Origin: JAAGZL01 sp050288625
GTDB lineage: Bacteria; Pseudomonadota; Gammaproteobacteria; Chromatiales; Chromatiaceae
Assembly (NCBI GenBank): GCA_050288625.1
Contig: JBNKEE010000046.1
Coordinates: 1 to 64,000 of the forward strand
Reading direction: 5' to 3'
DNA: 64,000 nucleotides
Shown: positions 9,291 through 18,578 of the stretch, in pieces
Layout of the letters: the number at the start of each line of letters is the position of its first letter
Position numbering within the stretch: position 1 is the stretch's first letter
Notes under the pieces: generated by a model
Database searches by the model: none
Seen by the model: the letters and a program-made list of their open reading frames with translations, nothing else
What the model was told of the DNA's origin: nothing
Position numbers and translations under genes: made by a program

Positions 9291-10121
9291 ATGATTCTTG
9301 ATTGTGCAGGAATGCAGCTGGACCTCACGCGCTGCAAGGTGATGGGGATCCTAAATGTCACCCCCGATTCGTTTTCCGACGGGGGTGATTTTATTTCGCC
9401 TGAGAGTGCCCTCCGTCATGCGGAGCAGATGGTACGAGACGGGGCCGCTATCATTGACGTAGGCGGCGAGTCGACCCGGCCTGGGGCCGAGGCCGTTTCT
9501 GAACAGCAGGAACTGGATCGGATAATCCCGGTTATAGAGGCGATCAAGCAACGGCTATCCGTCATAGTATCCATCGATACCAACAAACCCGCGATCATGC
9601 GTGAGGCGGTGGCGGTGGGGGCCGGGTTGATCAACGATGTAATGGCGCTACAGGCACCGGACGCCATAGAGACGGTCCGGTCCCTTAATGTGCCGGTCTG
9701 CCTCATGCACATGCAGGGTGAGCCGCGCACCATGCAGCAAAACCCCGAATATATCGACGTGGTCTCGGATATTATGGATTTTTTTGAACGGCGCATTGCT
9801 GCCTGTGTGGCCGGAGGTATACCTAGGGGGCGTCTGTTGTTGGATCCAGGGTTTGGCTTCGGCAAGACCCTGGAACACAATCTTACGTTGCTGAGACATC
9901 TTGGGGAATTCAAGGATATCGGTCTGCCGATTTTGGTGGGTATTTCCCGCAAGTCCATGCTCGGTGCCATCCTAAATGGCGCCCCGGTGGATAAACGCCT
10001 CTACGGCAGTTTGGCCGCTGCGGTGCTGGCCGTGGAGCATGGAGCTGCAATCGTACGCGCGCATGATGTCAAACCAACGGTAGATGCTTTGAAGGTGGTA
10101 GATGCCGTTCGTTGCGGTTAA
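9291..10121 (+). CDS. folP: Dihydropteroate synthase
   Basis: Condenses p-aminobenzoate with dihydropterin pyrophosphate in folate synthesis; it is the sulfonamide target. The 276 residues hold both signature blocks: 'MGILNVTPDSFSDGG' near residue 18 and 'DVGGESTRPGA' near residue 55. Further typical motifs are 'SIDTNKP', 'INDVMA', 'LMHMQGEP', 'LLDPGFGFGKT' and 'GISRKSM'. It sits between ftsH and glmM, the standard gammaproteobacterial order, with short gaps that suggest one operon. The FolE2 cyclohydrolase that starts the same pathway is encoded just 1.4 kb downstream on the other strand. Confidence 0.97.
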   Translation: MILDCAGMQLDLTRCKVMGILNVTPDSFSDGGDFISPESALRHAEQMVRDGAAIIDVGGESTRPGAEAVSEQQELDRIIPVIEAIKQRLSVIVSIDTNKPAIMREAVAVGAGLINDVMALQAPDAIETVRSLNVPVCLMHMQGEPRTMQQNPEYIDVVSDIMDFFERRIAACVAGGIPRGRLLLDPGFGFGKTLEHNLTLLRHLGEFKDIGLPILVGISRKSMLGAILNGAPVDKRLYGSLAAAVLAVEHGAAIVRAHDVKPTVDALKVVDAVRCG

Positions 10122-10175
10122 TGGTTTATAATCCGTGGATGGTGGACAAGGTCTTATAAATTATGGGGACTGATT

Positions 10176-11519
10176 TTGAGTAGAAGATATTTTGGTACTG
10201 ATGGCATTCGCGGACGAGTGGGTGAAGGCAAGATCACCCCGGAATTTGTCTTGAAGCTGGGCTGGGCCACCGGGCGCGTATTCGGCCAGCATGCAGGCAG
10301 CAAGGTGCTGATCGGCAAGGACACCAGGATATCCGGCTATATGCTGGAGTCTGCCTTGGAAGCGGGACTTGCGGCAGCAGGAGTGGATACCCACCTGTTG
10401 GGGCCGATGCCGACCCCCGCCATCGCCTACCTGACGCGCACCCTGCATGCCCAGGCTGGAATAGTGATCAGCGCCTCCCACAACCCTCACTACGATAACG
10501 GTATCAAGTTTTTCTCCGCCGAGGGTAAAAAGCTACCGGATGATGTTGAAATATCGATAGAGCAGGAGCTAGATCAGGAGATGACCACGGTCGAGTCCGG
10601 GCTACTGGGAAAGGCCTTCCGTGTAACGGATGCGGCCGGTCGCTATATAGAGTTTTGTAAGGGCGCGACATCCTGGGAGACCAGCTTTAAGGGCATGAAG
10701 ATCGTGGTGGACTGTGCCAATGGTGCCACCTATCACATCGCACCATACGTATTTGAGGAGCTGGGCGCCGAGGTCATGGCCATAGGCGACAAACCAGATG
10801 GTCTGAACATCAACGCCGGGGTAGGTTCCACCTACATAGATAATCTGCAAAAAGAGGTGATCGCCAACGGTGCTGATCTGGGCGTGGCCTTGGACGGCGA
10901 TGGTGATAGGGTGATTATGGTGGACGGTGATGGCAATGTGGTAGATGGGGATGACATCCTCTACATCATTGCCCAGGCCAGGCAAAATTGTGGCGGGCTG
11001 GTCGGTTCTGTCGTGGGCACCGTTATGACTAATCTGGGGTTGGAACACGCCCTGGCCGATCTGGGTATAGGTCTGGAGCGGGTCCAGGTGGGCGACCGCC
11101 ATATCATGGAGAGATTGGAGGCAGAGGGCTGGGTCCTGGGAGGGGAGCCTTCAGGGCATATCATCTGTCTGGATAGGACCACGACCGGCGACGGTATCGT
11201 CTCCGCGCTACAGGTGCTTTCTGAGGTGGTGCGTTCTGGGAAAAGTCTGAGTGATCTGCGCAAGCCAGTGATCAAATACCCACAAGAGCTTGTCAACGTA
11301 CGTCTGGAGAATGGCGTGGATGTTATGGGCTCTGTCCTTATGCAAGAGGCGGTACGAGATGCGGAGTCAGAGCTATCAGACCGGGGGCGGGTTCTGTTGC
11401 GGCCATCAGGCACCGAGCCGCTGATCCGGGTGATGGTGGAGGGTAGTGACCAGGGTCAGGTGAAGCAGCTCTCAGAGAGGCTGGCTGAGGTGGCCAGGGG
11501 GCTGGTCAACGCGGGTTAG
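10176..11519 (+). CDS. glmM: Phosphoglucosamine mutase
   Basis: Interconverts glucosamine 6- and 1-phosphate, feeding UDP-GlcNAc for peptidoglycan and LPS. The 447-residue protein has the phosphorylated active serine Ser101 within 'ISASHNPHYDNG', the magnesium loop DGDGDR at 240-245, the sugar-binding 'GGEPSGHI' and the C-terminal phosphate-binding 'RPSGTEPLIRVM'. These positions match E. coli GlmM to within one residue. It begins with TTG; GGGGA lies about 8 bases upstream and no in-frame ATG would give the conserved start 'RRYFGTDGIRG'. Normally tpiA-secG follow; here the convergent folE2 gene ends 3 bases away. Confidence 0.97.
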   Translation: MSRRYFGTDGIRGRVGEGKITPEFVLKLGWATGRVFGQHAGSKVLIGKDTRISGYMLESALEAGLAAAGVDTHLLGPMPTPAIAYLTRTLHAQAGIVISASHNPHYDNGIKFFSAEGKKLPDDVEISIEQELDQEMTTVESGLLGKAFRVTDAAGRYIEFCKGATSWETSFKGMKIVVDCANGATYHIAPYVFEELGAEVMAIGDKPDGLNINAGVGSTYIDNLQKEVIANGADLGVALDGDGDRVIMVDGDGNVVDGDDILYIIAQARQNCGGLVGSVVGTVMTNLGLEHALADLGIGLERVQVGDRHIMERLEAEGWVLGGEPSGHIICLDRTTTGDGIVSALQVLSEVVRSGKSLSDLRKPVIKYPQELVNVRLENGVDVMGSVLMQEAVRDAESELSDRGRVLLRPSGTEPLIRVMVEGSDQGQVKQLSERLAEVARGLVNAG

Positions 11520-11522
11520 TCT

Positions 11523-12332
11523 TTAATCCTCTTCCTTATCGTGCTCAATCAATGCATACGCCGAGTGGTTGTGGATAGACTCGAAGTTCTCTGATTCCAC
11601 CACATAGGCGCTTATACGGTCATCCTCATTCAGACGCATGGATACATCGCGCACCATATCCTCCACGAACTTTGGGTTGTCGTAGGCCCGTTCGGTCACA
11701 TGTTTTTCATCTGGACGCTTCAACAGTCCGAACAGTTCGCATGATGCCTCAGCTTCAACTAAGTCTATAATCTCCTCAATCCAGACAAATCCTCTTACCT
11801 TTGCCTGTACTGTTACATGGGAGCGCTGATTATGGGCGCCTCGGTCGGATATCTTTTTGGAGCAGGGGCAGAGGCTTGTCACTGGAACCACCACACGTAT
11901 GATCATGGTGGGAATGCCTTTATGTATTTCACCGATCAGGGTTACATCATAGTCCAGCAGACTCTTGACCTTAGATACCGGCGCCTGCTTCCTGATGAAA
12001 TATGGAAAATTCATCTCGATGTGCCCTGCTTCCGCTTCCAGCAGTTTCGCCATCTCTTTTAACATGTCGTTGAAGGACTCAACGCCGATTTCAGTGTCAT
12101 GGCTGTTGAGGATCTCCACAAAACGGGACATGTGAGTACCCTTGAAGTTGTGGGGTAGGTTGACGTACATGTTGAAGTTAGCAACCGTGTGCTGCTCACC
12201 CCCACTACGGTCCTTGATCCTTACAGGATGGCGTATATCCTTGATTCCTACCTTGTTTATAGCAATATGGCGGGTATCTTTACTGCTCTGAACATCAGCG
12301 ATCTCAGGTTGTTTGGTGACATCTTCCGTCAA
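11523..12332 (-). CDS. folE2: GTP cyclohydrolase FolE2 (type IB)
   Basis: Converts GTP to 7,8-dihydroneopterin triphosphate, the entry step to folate and, through QueD, queuosine. The 269-residue length and motifs 'GTHMSRFVEIL', 'TVTSLCPCSKKISDRGAHNQRS' region (Cys in 'SLCPCSK') and 'HVTERAYDNPKFVEDMVRD' are those of the FolE2 family, unrelated in sequence to FolE1. FolE2 enzymes accept metals other than zinc and are often induced under zinc limitation; I see no clear Zur box here. It is downstream of xseB-ispA on the same strand, with a 161-base gap that probably holds its own promoter. Confidence 0.95.
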   Translation of the reverse strand: MTEDVTKQPEIADVQSSKDTRHIAINKVGIKDIRHPVRIKDRSGGEQHTVANFNMYVNLPHNFKGTHMSRFVEILNSHDTEIGVESFNDMLKEMAKLLEAEAGHIEMNFPYFIRKQAPVSKVKSLLDYDVTLIGEIHKGIPTMIIRVVVPVTSLCPCSKKISDRGAHNQRSHVTVQAKVRGFVWIEEIIDLVEAEASCELFGLLKRPDEKHVTERAYDNPKFVEDMVRDVSMRLNEDDRISAYVVESENFESIHNHSAYALIEHDKEED

Positions 12333-12493
12333 GGTGGAAATCCTCTAGCACTTGTGGGGCCGCATCTTCTACCCCAGCATTCTGAAAAGCCATACATTAT
12401 GAGTCTAGCAAAGGAGCGGCGCAACTCTAGGCCCTAAATAAATGTGTGAATTGACAAAATACTTTGATATCAATACAAAATGAAGGGTCTCTG

Positions 12494-13402
12494 TCAGCTG
12501 TTGCGTGAAACAATATAGTCCGCCAGCCAGCGTAGGTGGTCTGCCTTGTCATCAAAGACGTCCAAGCTCTCAATGGACTCTAGGTGTAGCTGGTTGAGCA
12601 GATCGCGCGCGCCCTGCAATCCGAGTAGCGATGGGTATGTAGGCTTGTTGTTGGCCTGGTCCTTGCCTTTTGTCTTACCTAGGGTCTCGGTATCTCCTTC
12701 AATATCTAGGATGTCGTCCTTCACCTGAAAGGCCAATCCTATGCGTTTGGCATATTGGTCTAGACCAGAGATCTGATCTGGAGTTGCATCTGGTGCAGCT
12801 AGATATCCCATGCGGACAGATGCCAAGATCAGGGCTCCGGTCTTGTGTATGTGCATATTTTCCAATTCTATCAGGGTCAGCTCTTTTCCCACCGAATCCA
12901 GGTCCATCGCCTGTCCACCTGCCATCCCCCTGGAGCCGCTGGCGATTGCCAGGTTATCCAACATCTGCGTACGAGCTTGAATGTCTACCTCCATACTTTG
13001 ATCCTGGCACAGCACCTTAAATGCAAGTGTTTGCAGGGCGTCGCCAGTCAGGATGGCCGTTGCTTCATCAAATCTTTTGTGACATGTGGGTTGACCGCGT
13101 CTTAGATCGTCGTCGTCCATGGACGGGAGGTCGTCATGCACCAGGGAGTATGCATGTATCAGCTCCACTGCGCAGGCCGGTCCATTTAAGTGATCCAGAT
13201 CGACCCCCAAAGCTTGACCGGTGGCATACACCAGTACCGGGCGTACACGTTTGCCACCGCTCAGCACCGCATAGCGCATGGCTCGATGAAGTCTATGGGG
13301 TAAGGTGTCTTCTGAAGGTAGCCACTGCTGGAGGGCGCGCTCCACCCGAGATTGGGATGCGACTAGGAACCTGCTCAGGTCTTGTTCATTATTGGTCTTC
13401 AA
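12494..13402 (-). CDS. ispA: Farnesyl diphosphate synthase (polyprenyl synthetase)
   Basis: Builds C15 farnesyl diphosphate from IPP and DMAPP/GPP for quinone and undecaprenyl synthesis. The 302-residue protein shows the first Asp-rich motif 'HDDLPSMDDDDLRRG' and the second 'KDDILDIEGD', plus 'GGKRVRP' near residue 49 for diphosphate binding. The start is TTG at 13402, inside the last codons of xseB (14-base overlap); the overlapping ATG is out of frame. The dxs gene that commonly follows ispA is missing; folE2 comes next instead. Chain length is inferred from family resemblance, so geranyl or geranylgeranyl synthase activity cannot be excluded. Confidence 0.95.
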   Translation of the reverse strand: MKTNNEQDLSRFLVASQSRVERALQQWLPSEDTLPHRLHRAMRYAVLSGGKRVRPVLVYATGQALGVDLDHLNGPACAVELIHAYSLVHDDLPSMDDDDLRRGQPTCHKRFDEATAILTGDALQTLAFKVLCQDQSMEVDIQARTQMLDNLAIASGSRGMAGGQAMDLDSVGKELTLIELENMHIHKTGALILASVRMGYLAAPDATPDQISGLDQYAKRIGLAFQVKDDILDIEGDTETLGKTKGKDQANNKPTYPSLLGLQGARDLLNQLHLESIESLDVFDDKADHLRWLADYIVSRNS

Positions 13403-13625
13403 ACGGCTCTGGCTCGGCGTCTGGATTGTTCTCTGTGAGGATCTGTATCTTCTGCTCCGCCTCTTTTAGCGCTTGTTGGCATGTGCGGGTAAGTAGCACG
13501 CCCCGTTCGAAGGATTTCAGGGACTCTTCCAACGATAGTTCGCCCTGTTCCATGGTTTCCACCAGGGATTCCAGTTCGGCCAGGGCCTGCTCAAAAGATG
13601 GCGTTTTTTTTGATACTTTGGGCAC
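13389..13625 (-). CDS. xseB: Exodeoxyribonuclease VII small subunit
   Basis: Small subunit of the single-strand exonuclease that trims DNA to oligonucleotides; several copies coat each XseA. The 78-residue all-helical protein carries the family core 'SFEQALAELESLVETMEQGELSLEESLKSFERG' (shown in parts: 'SFEQALAELE', 'GELSLEESL', 'FERGV') and an acidic C-terminal tail. The start codon is GTG with AGGTAA upstream. It overlaps ispA by 14 bases, as in the usual xseB-ispA operon. xseA is not in the window. Confidence 0.95.
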   Translation of the reverse strand: MPKVSKKTPSFEQALAELESLVETMEQGELSLEESLKSFERGVLLTRTCQQALKEAEQKIQILTENNPDAEPEPFEDQ

Positions 13626-13755
13626 GTTGATTACCTTTCTGCTTTGGAGGGATAAAACTACCCTGATGCGTGGCCAGGGTCAATCTCCGGTTCGCTTGAT
13701 TGATGCGCTAGGTGTAAACTCTACGGGTTTTAGTAGCAGATGGTATTTATCCAGC

Positions 13756-15645
13756 ATGAGCAACAGTTCCTACGATGCATCAGCGATTGAAGTCCTGAGC
13801 GGTCTTGAGCCGGTACGCAAGCGTCCCGGTATGTATACAGACACTAGTCGTCCCAATCACATGGCCCAGGAGGTGATTGATAACAGTGTGGACGAGGCAG
13901 TGGCCGGTTATGCCACTACCATAGATGTATCCCTATATAAGGATGGATCTCTGGAGGTGACTGATGATGGCAGGGGGATGCCGGTTGACCTACATCCGCA
14001 GGAGGGCAAGCCGGGGGTAGAGGTGATCCTGACCAAGCTGCATGCCGGTGGCAAGTTCTCTAATAAGAACTACCGTTTCTCAGGTGGTCTGCACGGTGTT
14101 GGTGTATCAGTGGTAAACGCCCTGTCTGAACATCTGGAGGTGTGGGTGAAGCGCGGAGGTCAGCAGTACAATATGGCCTTTGCCGGTGGCGAAAAAGTGT
14201 CAGATCTGGAGGTGGTAGACAAGGTAGGAAAAAGCAACACCGGGACCACAGTACGGTTCTGGCCAGATCCACAATATTTTGACTCCGCTAAGTTTTCCAA
14301 ACGCCACCTGCTGCATCTGCTGCGGGCCAAAGCTGTACTATGTCCTGGACTGTTGGTGCGTTTTTGGGAGGAGGCGACTGGAGAGGATGCGGAGTGGATT
14401 TATGAAGATGGCCTAAAGGACTATCTATTGGATGAGTTGCAGTCTGTGCCTATATTGCCGGATGAGCCGTTTATCGGTTCCATGTCAGGTAACAACGAAG
14501 CGGCAGATTGGGCTGTTGCATGGCTACCTGAGGGTGGAGACGCCATAACAGAGAGCTATGTCAACCTAATCCCTACGGCCCAGGGCGGCACACATGTGAA
14601 TGGACTGCGCACCGGTCTTACTGACGCGGTGCGAGAATTCTGTGAATTTCGCAATTTGTTGCCGCGCGGCGTTAAGCTGGCCCCGGACGATGTGTGGAAC
14701 CGTTGCAGTTATATCCTGTCAGTTAAACTGGCAGACCCTCAGTTTTCCGGTCAAACCAAGGAACGGTTGTCATCCCGCGAATGCGCGGCCTTTGTAACCG
14801 GCGTGGTGAAAGATGCCTTTGGTCTATGGTTGAATCAGCACACAGAGATCGGCGAGGCCATTGCCGATCTTGCCATAACATCGGCCCAGGCCAGATTGCG
14901 TTCCGGACGCAAGGTTCAACGCAAGAAGGTGACTCAGGGCCCAGCTCTACCAGGGAAACTGGCGGATTGCACCCTGGCCGATCCGGAACGTAGCGAGTTG
15001 TTTCTGGTGGAGGGAGACTCGGCGGGAGGTTCTGCCAAGCAGGCACGAGATCGCGAGTTTCAGGCGGTGATGCCGCTTAGAGGTAAGATCCTGAATACTT
15101 GGGAAGTGGATTCCTCTGAAGTGCTGGCATCCCAGGAGGTGCACGATATATCGGTGGCGATAGGGGTAGAGCCGGGTTCGGATGATATTTCCGGCCTGCG
15201 CTTCAATAAGATCTGTATCCTGGCGGACGCCGATTCGGACGGGGCGCATATTGCAACCCTGTTGTGTGCCTTGTTTCTAAGGCACTTCCGCAAACTGGTG
15301 CGAGAGGGGCATGTCTACGTAGCCATGCCGCCGCTCTATCGCATAGATGTGGGCAAACAGGTGTTTTACGCCTTGGACGATGGTGAAAAACAGGGCGTGC
15401 TGGATCGCATTGAGGCGGAGAAGATCAAGGGCAAGGTGAGTGTGCAGAGATTCAAAGGTCTGGGTGAGATGAATCCCATGCAGCTGCGGGAGACCACTAT
15501 CCTGCCGGATACTAGAAGACTGGTGCAGTTGACGGTGGGGGCTGCGGATAATACCAACAGCGTGGTGGATATGTTGTTGGCAAAAAAGCGTGCGCCAGAT
15601 CGTAAAGAGTGGCTGCAGAAGAAGGGCGACCTGGCAGAGGTCTAG
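13756..15645 (+). CDS. parE: DNA topoisomerase IV subunit B
   Basis: ATPase subunit of topoisomerase IV, which unlinks daughter chromosomes. The protein has 629 residues (E. coli 630). GHKL ATPase motifs are visible: 'VIDNSVDEA', 'DDGRGMPV', 'GGLHGVGVSVVNALS'. The TOPRIM domain has 'VEGDSAGGSAKQARD' and 'DADSDGAHI'. The frame is open far upstream to 13021, but that stretch lies antisense to ispA and xseB and has no family resemblance. The ATG at 13756 gives the normal ParE N-terminus ('ASAIEVLSGLEPVRKRPGMY'). parC lies 666 bases downstream with one small gene between. Confidence 0.97.
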   Translation: MSNSSYDASAIEVLSGLEPVRKRPGMYTDTSRPNHMAQEVIDNSVDEAVAGYATTIDVSLYKDGSLEVTDDGRGMPVDLHPQEGKPGVEVILTKLHAGGKFSNKNYRFSGGLHGVGVSVVNALSEHLEVWVKRGGQQYNMAFAGGEKVSDLEVVDKVGKSNTGTTVRFWPDPQYFDSAKFSKRHLLHLLRAKAVLCPGLLVRFWEEATGEDAEWIYEDGLKDYLLDELQSVPILPDEPFIGSMSGNNEAADWAVAWLPEGGDAITESYVNLIPTAQGGTHVNGLRTGLTDAVREFCEFRNLLPRGVKLAPDDVWNRCSYILSVKLADPQFSGQTKERLSSRECAAFVTGVVKDAFGLWLNQHTEIGEAIADLAITSAQARLRSGRKVQRKKVTQGPALPGKLADCTLADPERSELFLVEGDSAGGSAKQARDREFQAVMPLRGKILNTWEVDSSEVLASQEVHDISVAIGVEPGSDDISGLRFNKICILADADSDGAHIATLLCALFLRHFRKLVREGHVYVAMPPLYRIDVGKQVFYALDDGEKQGVLDRIEAEKIKGKVSVQRFKGLGEMNPMQLRETTILPDTRRLVQLTVGAADNTNSVVDMLLAKKRAPDRKEWLQKKGDLAEV

Positions 15646-15648
15646 AAT

Positions 15649-16257
15649 ATGGAGCGAAAAAACATTATGCAACATTACCTTTTAACAATTGTATTAATAT
15701 TAGTGATGTCGATACAGACGGGCAGTGCCTATGCAAGAAAGATCGTAGTGGATGGAAATCAACAGAGCCTGCCGGACCAAAAATACCAGTTTGAAGAGGG
15801 CGAACCTTGGAAGGAGATTGAGGCAAAGATTCCTCCGTATCCTGAGGATGGCGACCTGATGGAGCTGCAGCTGGACGACCCCAATAAAAGATTTACCTAC
15901 TATATGGATGAGGAGTCCTTATCCGTATCCGAAAATGATTACGTAGTGCGCTATACCATGGTGATCGAATCCAAGACGGGCACCAGAAATATCTTTTACG
16001 AAGGCATCCGTTGTAATACAGAAGAGTATAAGACCTATGCCTTTGGTATGGGAAAAGGCGGGAACGGCAAGTTTCGCCCTAGTAAAAAACCCGAATGGAA
16101 GAACATCAGCAGCAGTGGATATAAAAAGCTAAGAATGGATCTTCTGGAATTCTACCTGTGTGATCCGCGCAAGTTGCCGCGCAAGAAGAACGAAATCGTA
16201 ACCAGGATTAAATATCCTGCCCCGAATGAATCATATAAAAACGCGCTCAATAGATAA
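15649..16257 (+). CDS. CNP1-like family secreted protein
   Basis: A 202-residue protein with an N-terminal signal peptide (hydrophobic stretch 'YLLTIVLILVMSIQTGSAYA', cleavage probably near residue 29). The mature part matches my recollection of the CNP1-like family: 'WKEIEAKIPPYPEDGDL', 'FTYYMDEESLSVSENDYVVRY' region, 'NIFYEGIRCNT', 'YKTYAFG'. That family's function is unknown. A single Cys in 'IRCNT' and one in 'YLCDP' could pair in the periplasm. Two starts are possible, 15649 (GAGG upstream) or 15667 (GGAG upstream); both give a working signal peptide. It starts 3 bases after parE and ends 54 bases before parC, so it is probably co-transcribed with the topoisomerase genes. Confidence 0.72.
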   Translation: MERKNIMQHYLLTIVLILVMSIQTGSAYARKIVVDGNQQSLPDQKYQFEEGEPWKEIEAKIPPYPEDGDLMELQLDDPNKRFTYYMDEESLSVSENDYVVRYTMVIESKTGTRNIFYEGIRCNTEEYKTYAFGMGKGGNGKFRPSKKPEWKNISSSGYKKLRMDLLEFYLCDPRKLPRKKNEIVTRIKYPAPNESYKNALNR

Positions 16258-16311
16258 TAACCATAAGTCTAAAGTGAAATCAGCCAAGTTCTTATTTGAG
16301 AAGCAGTCAAT

Positions 16312-18561
16312 ATGTCCAATGAAATAAACCATAGCCTGGAAGGCATCGAGCAGATGCCGCTAAAGGTCTTCACCGAGAAGGCATACCTGGATTACGCTAT
16401 GTATGTGATCCTGGATCGCGCTCTGCCTCATATCGGTGATGGCCTGAAGCCAGTGCAGCGCCGCATCGTATACGCCATGTCTGAATTAGGGTTGTCCGCT
16501 ACGGCAAAGTTTAAGAAGTCGGCTCGCACCGTTGGCGACGTCCTGGGTAAGTTTCATCCTCATGGTGATACCGCCTGTTACGAGGCCATGGTCTTGATGG
16601 CGCAGGATTTCTCTTATCGTTATCCCCTGATCGATGGACAGGGAAACTGGGGTTCGCCGGATGATCCCAAGTCGTTTGCCGCCATGCGTTATACCGAATC
16701 GCGCCTCACTGCATACTCCCAAGTAATGCTGTCTGAATTGGGGCAGGGCACGGTGGATTGGAACCTTAATTTTGACGGTACTTTACAAGAACCAGCTGTG
16801 CTGCCCGCGCGTCTTCCGAACCTATTGTTGAACGGTACTACGGGTATCGCCGTAGGTATGGCGACGGATATACCACCGCACAATCTGAAAGAGGTGGTCA
16901 GCGCCTGCATTCGTCTGTTGGAGAGCCCCAAGAGTAGTGTGGAAGAGCTGTGTGAACATGTTTTGGGACCTGACTACCCGACCGAGGCTGAGATCATCAC
17001 CCCAAAAGATGAACTGCAAAAGCTCTATCAGACAGGCAGTGGCAGTGTGCGTATGCGGGCCAGTTTTGAGAAGGAGCAAGGTGAGATCGTAATAACCGCC
17101 TTGCCGCATCAGGTGTCTGGTGCCAGGGTATTGGAACAGATAGCCGCCCAGATGCAAGCCAAGAAACTACCAATGGTGGAAGATCTTAGGGATGAATCAG
17201 ACCATGAAAATCCCACCCGTCTGGTGATTGTGCCCCGCTCGAACAGGGTGGACGTAGAACGTATGATGTTGCATTTGTTTGCAACCACCGACCTGGAGCG
17301 TAGCTATCGGGTCAACATGAACGTGATCGGTCTTGATGGTCGACCCCAGGTCAAAGATCTACGCGGCATGCTCAAGGAGTGGTTGGAGTTCAGGTTTGAG
17401 ACGGTGCGCAGGCGCTTGGAGTATCGGTTGGGCAAGGTGCGGGATCGACTGCATTTATTGGATGGTTTGCTCATAGCCTTTCTCAATATAGATGAGGTTA
17501 TAAAGATCATACGCACCGAAGATGAGCCCAAGAATGAGTTGATGGTCCGTTTCGGTCTCAGTGATATACAGGCGGATTATGTATTAGACACCAAGCTGCG
17601 CCAGTTGGCTCGTCTAGAAGAGGTGAAGATCAGGGCCGAACAGAAGGAGCTGGAGCAGGAACGTGAACAGCTAGAGATCACTCTGAAATCCAAGCAGCGC
17701 ATGAGGACCATGATCCGCAAGGAGTTGCTGGAAGATGCCGAGAAGTATGGGGACGAACGCCGCTCACCCATTATAGAGCGTGATAGCGCCGTGGCATTGG
17801 ATGAAACGGAGATCGCCCCCAGCGAGCCGGTCACTGTGGTTCTATCAGAGAAGGGTTGGGCTCGGGCGGCTAAGGGGCACGACATCGATCCGGCCGGTCT
17901 TAGCTTTAAATCTGGTGATGGCTATCTTGGCGCAGCAAAGTTGCGCAGTAACCAGTCGGCCGTGTTTATCGATAGTTGTGGACGCTGTTATTCTGTTCAG
18001 GCGCACACCTTGCCGTCTGCACGCAGTCAAGGTGAACCACTTACAGGGCGTTTGGCGCCACCCAATGGCGCCACTTTTCGTGCGGTGATCGGTGGCGAGC
18101 CGGAACAGTGGTATTTGGTGGCCTCTGATGCTGGTTATGGTTTCCTGGTTCAGAATAAAGAGCTGCACTCTAAGAATAAGGCCGGGAAAGCCCTGCTTAC
18201 ACTACCTAAGGGTGCGAAGGTGCTAGCCCCCTCGGTAGTGACAGATATGGAGACAGACCGGGTGGTGGCGATTACCAACGAAGGGCGTATGTTGGTGTTT
18301 AATATAGCTGATCTACCTGTCCTCAATCGTGGTAAAGGAAACAAAATCATAGGTATCCCGCCCAAGCGTGTGGCCAGTAGAGAAGAGTTTGTTGTTGCGA
18401 TTGCTGCTGTACCGGAATCTGGTAAGTTGATCGCCTATTCTGGTAAGCGCTACATAGCCTTGAAGCGTTCTGATCTGGAACACTATGAAGGTGAGCGTGG
18501 ACGCAGGGGTAGAAAATTACCGCGTGGTTTTCAGAAGGTGGATGCCGTTTCCGTTGAGTAG
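16312..18561 (+). CDS. parC: DNA topoisomerase IV subunit A
   Basis: DNA-cleaving subunit of topoisomerase IV. The 749 residues match the family (E. coli 752). Catalytic Tyr127 sits in 'MRYTESRL'. The quinolone-pocket helix reads 'HPHGDTACYEAM', with Thr87 where E. coli has Ser80 and a Glu at the second resistance position; Thr keeps the hydroxyl, so this is not evidence of resistance. A coiled-coil arm (about 430-500) and the C-terminal beta-pinwheel with degenerate repeats follow. The gene is downstream of parE and the CNP1-like gene, and arsM follows 17 bases after the stop. Confidence 0.97.
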   Translation: MSNEINHSLEGIEQMPLKVFTEKAYLDYAMYVILDRALPHIGDGLKPVQRRIVYAMSELGLSATAKFKKSARTVGDVLGKFHPHGDTACYEAMVLMAQDFSYRYPLIDGQGNWGSPDDPKSFAAMRYTESRLTAYSQVMLSELGQGTVDWNLNFDGTLQEPAVLPARLPNLLLNGTTGIAVGMATDIPPHNLKEVVSACIRLLESPKSSVEELCEHVLGPDYPTEAEIITPKDELQKLYQTGSGSVRMRASFEKEQGEIVITALPHQVSGARVLEQIAAQMQAKKLPMVEDLRDESDHENPTRLVIVPRSNRVDVERMMLHLFATTDLERSYRVNMNVIGLDGRPQVKDLRGMLKEWLEFRFETVRRRLEYRLGKVRDRLHLLDGLLIAFLNIDEVIKIIRTEDEPKNELMVRFGLSDIQADYVLDTKLRQLARLEEVKIRAEQKELEQEREQLEITLKSKQRMRTMIRKELLEDAEKYGDERRSPIIERDSAVALDETEIAPSEPVTVVLSEKGWARAAKGHDIDPAGLSFKSGDGYLGAAKLRSNQSAVFIDSCGRCYSVQAHTLPSARSQGEPLTGRLAPPNGATFRAVIGGEPEQWYLVASDAGYGFLVQNKELHSKNKAGKALLTLPKGAKVLAPSVVTDMETDRVVAITNEGRMLVFNIADLPVLNRGKGNKIIGIPPKRVASREEFVVAIAAVPESGKLIAYSGKRYIALKRSDLEHYEGERGRRGRKLPRGFQKVDAVSVE

Positions 18562-18578
18562 CTGTCTGGAGTAGTTAA

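Noticed and set aside
13021..13755. In-frame N-terminal extension of parE of 245 residues
   Set aside because: It is antisense to ispA and xseB, has no resemblance to topoisomerases, and the ATG at 13756 gives the standard ParE start and length.
16552..16590. ParC Thr87 as a quinolone-resistance mutation
   Set aside because: Thr keeps the hydroxyl needed for the water-metal bridge; known resistance changes are to bulky or charged residues.
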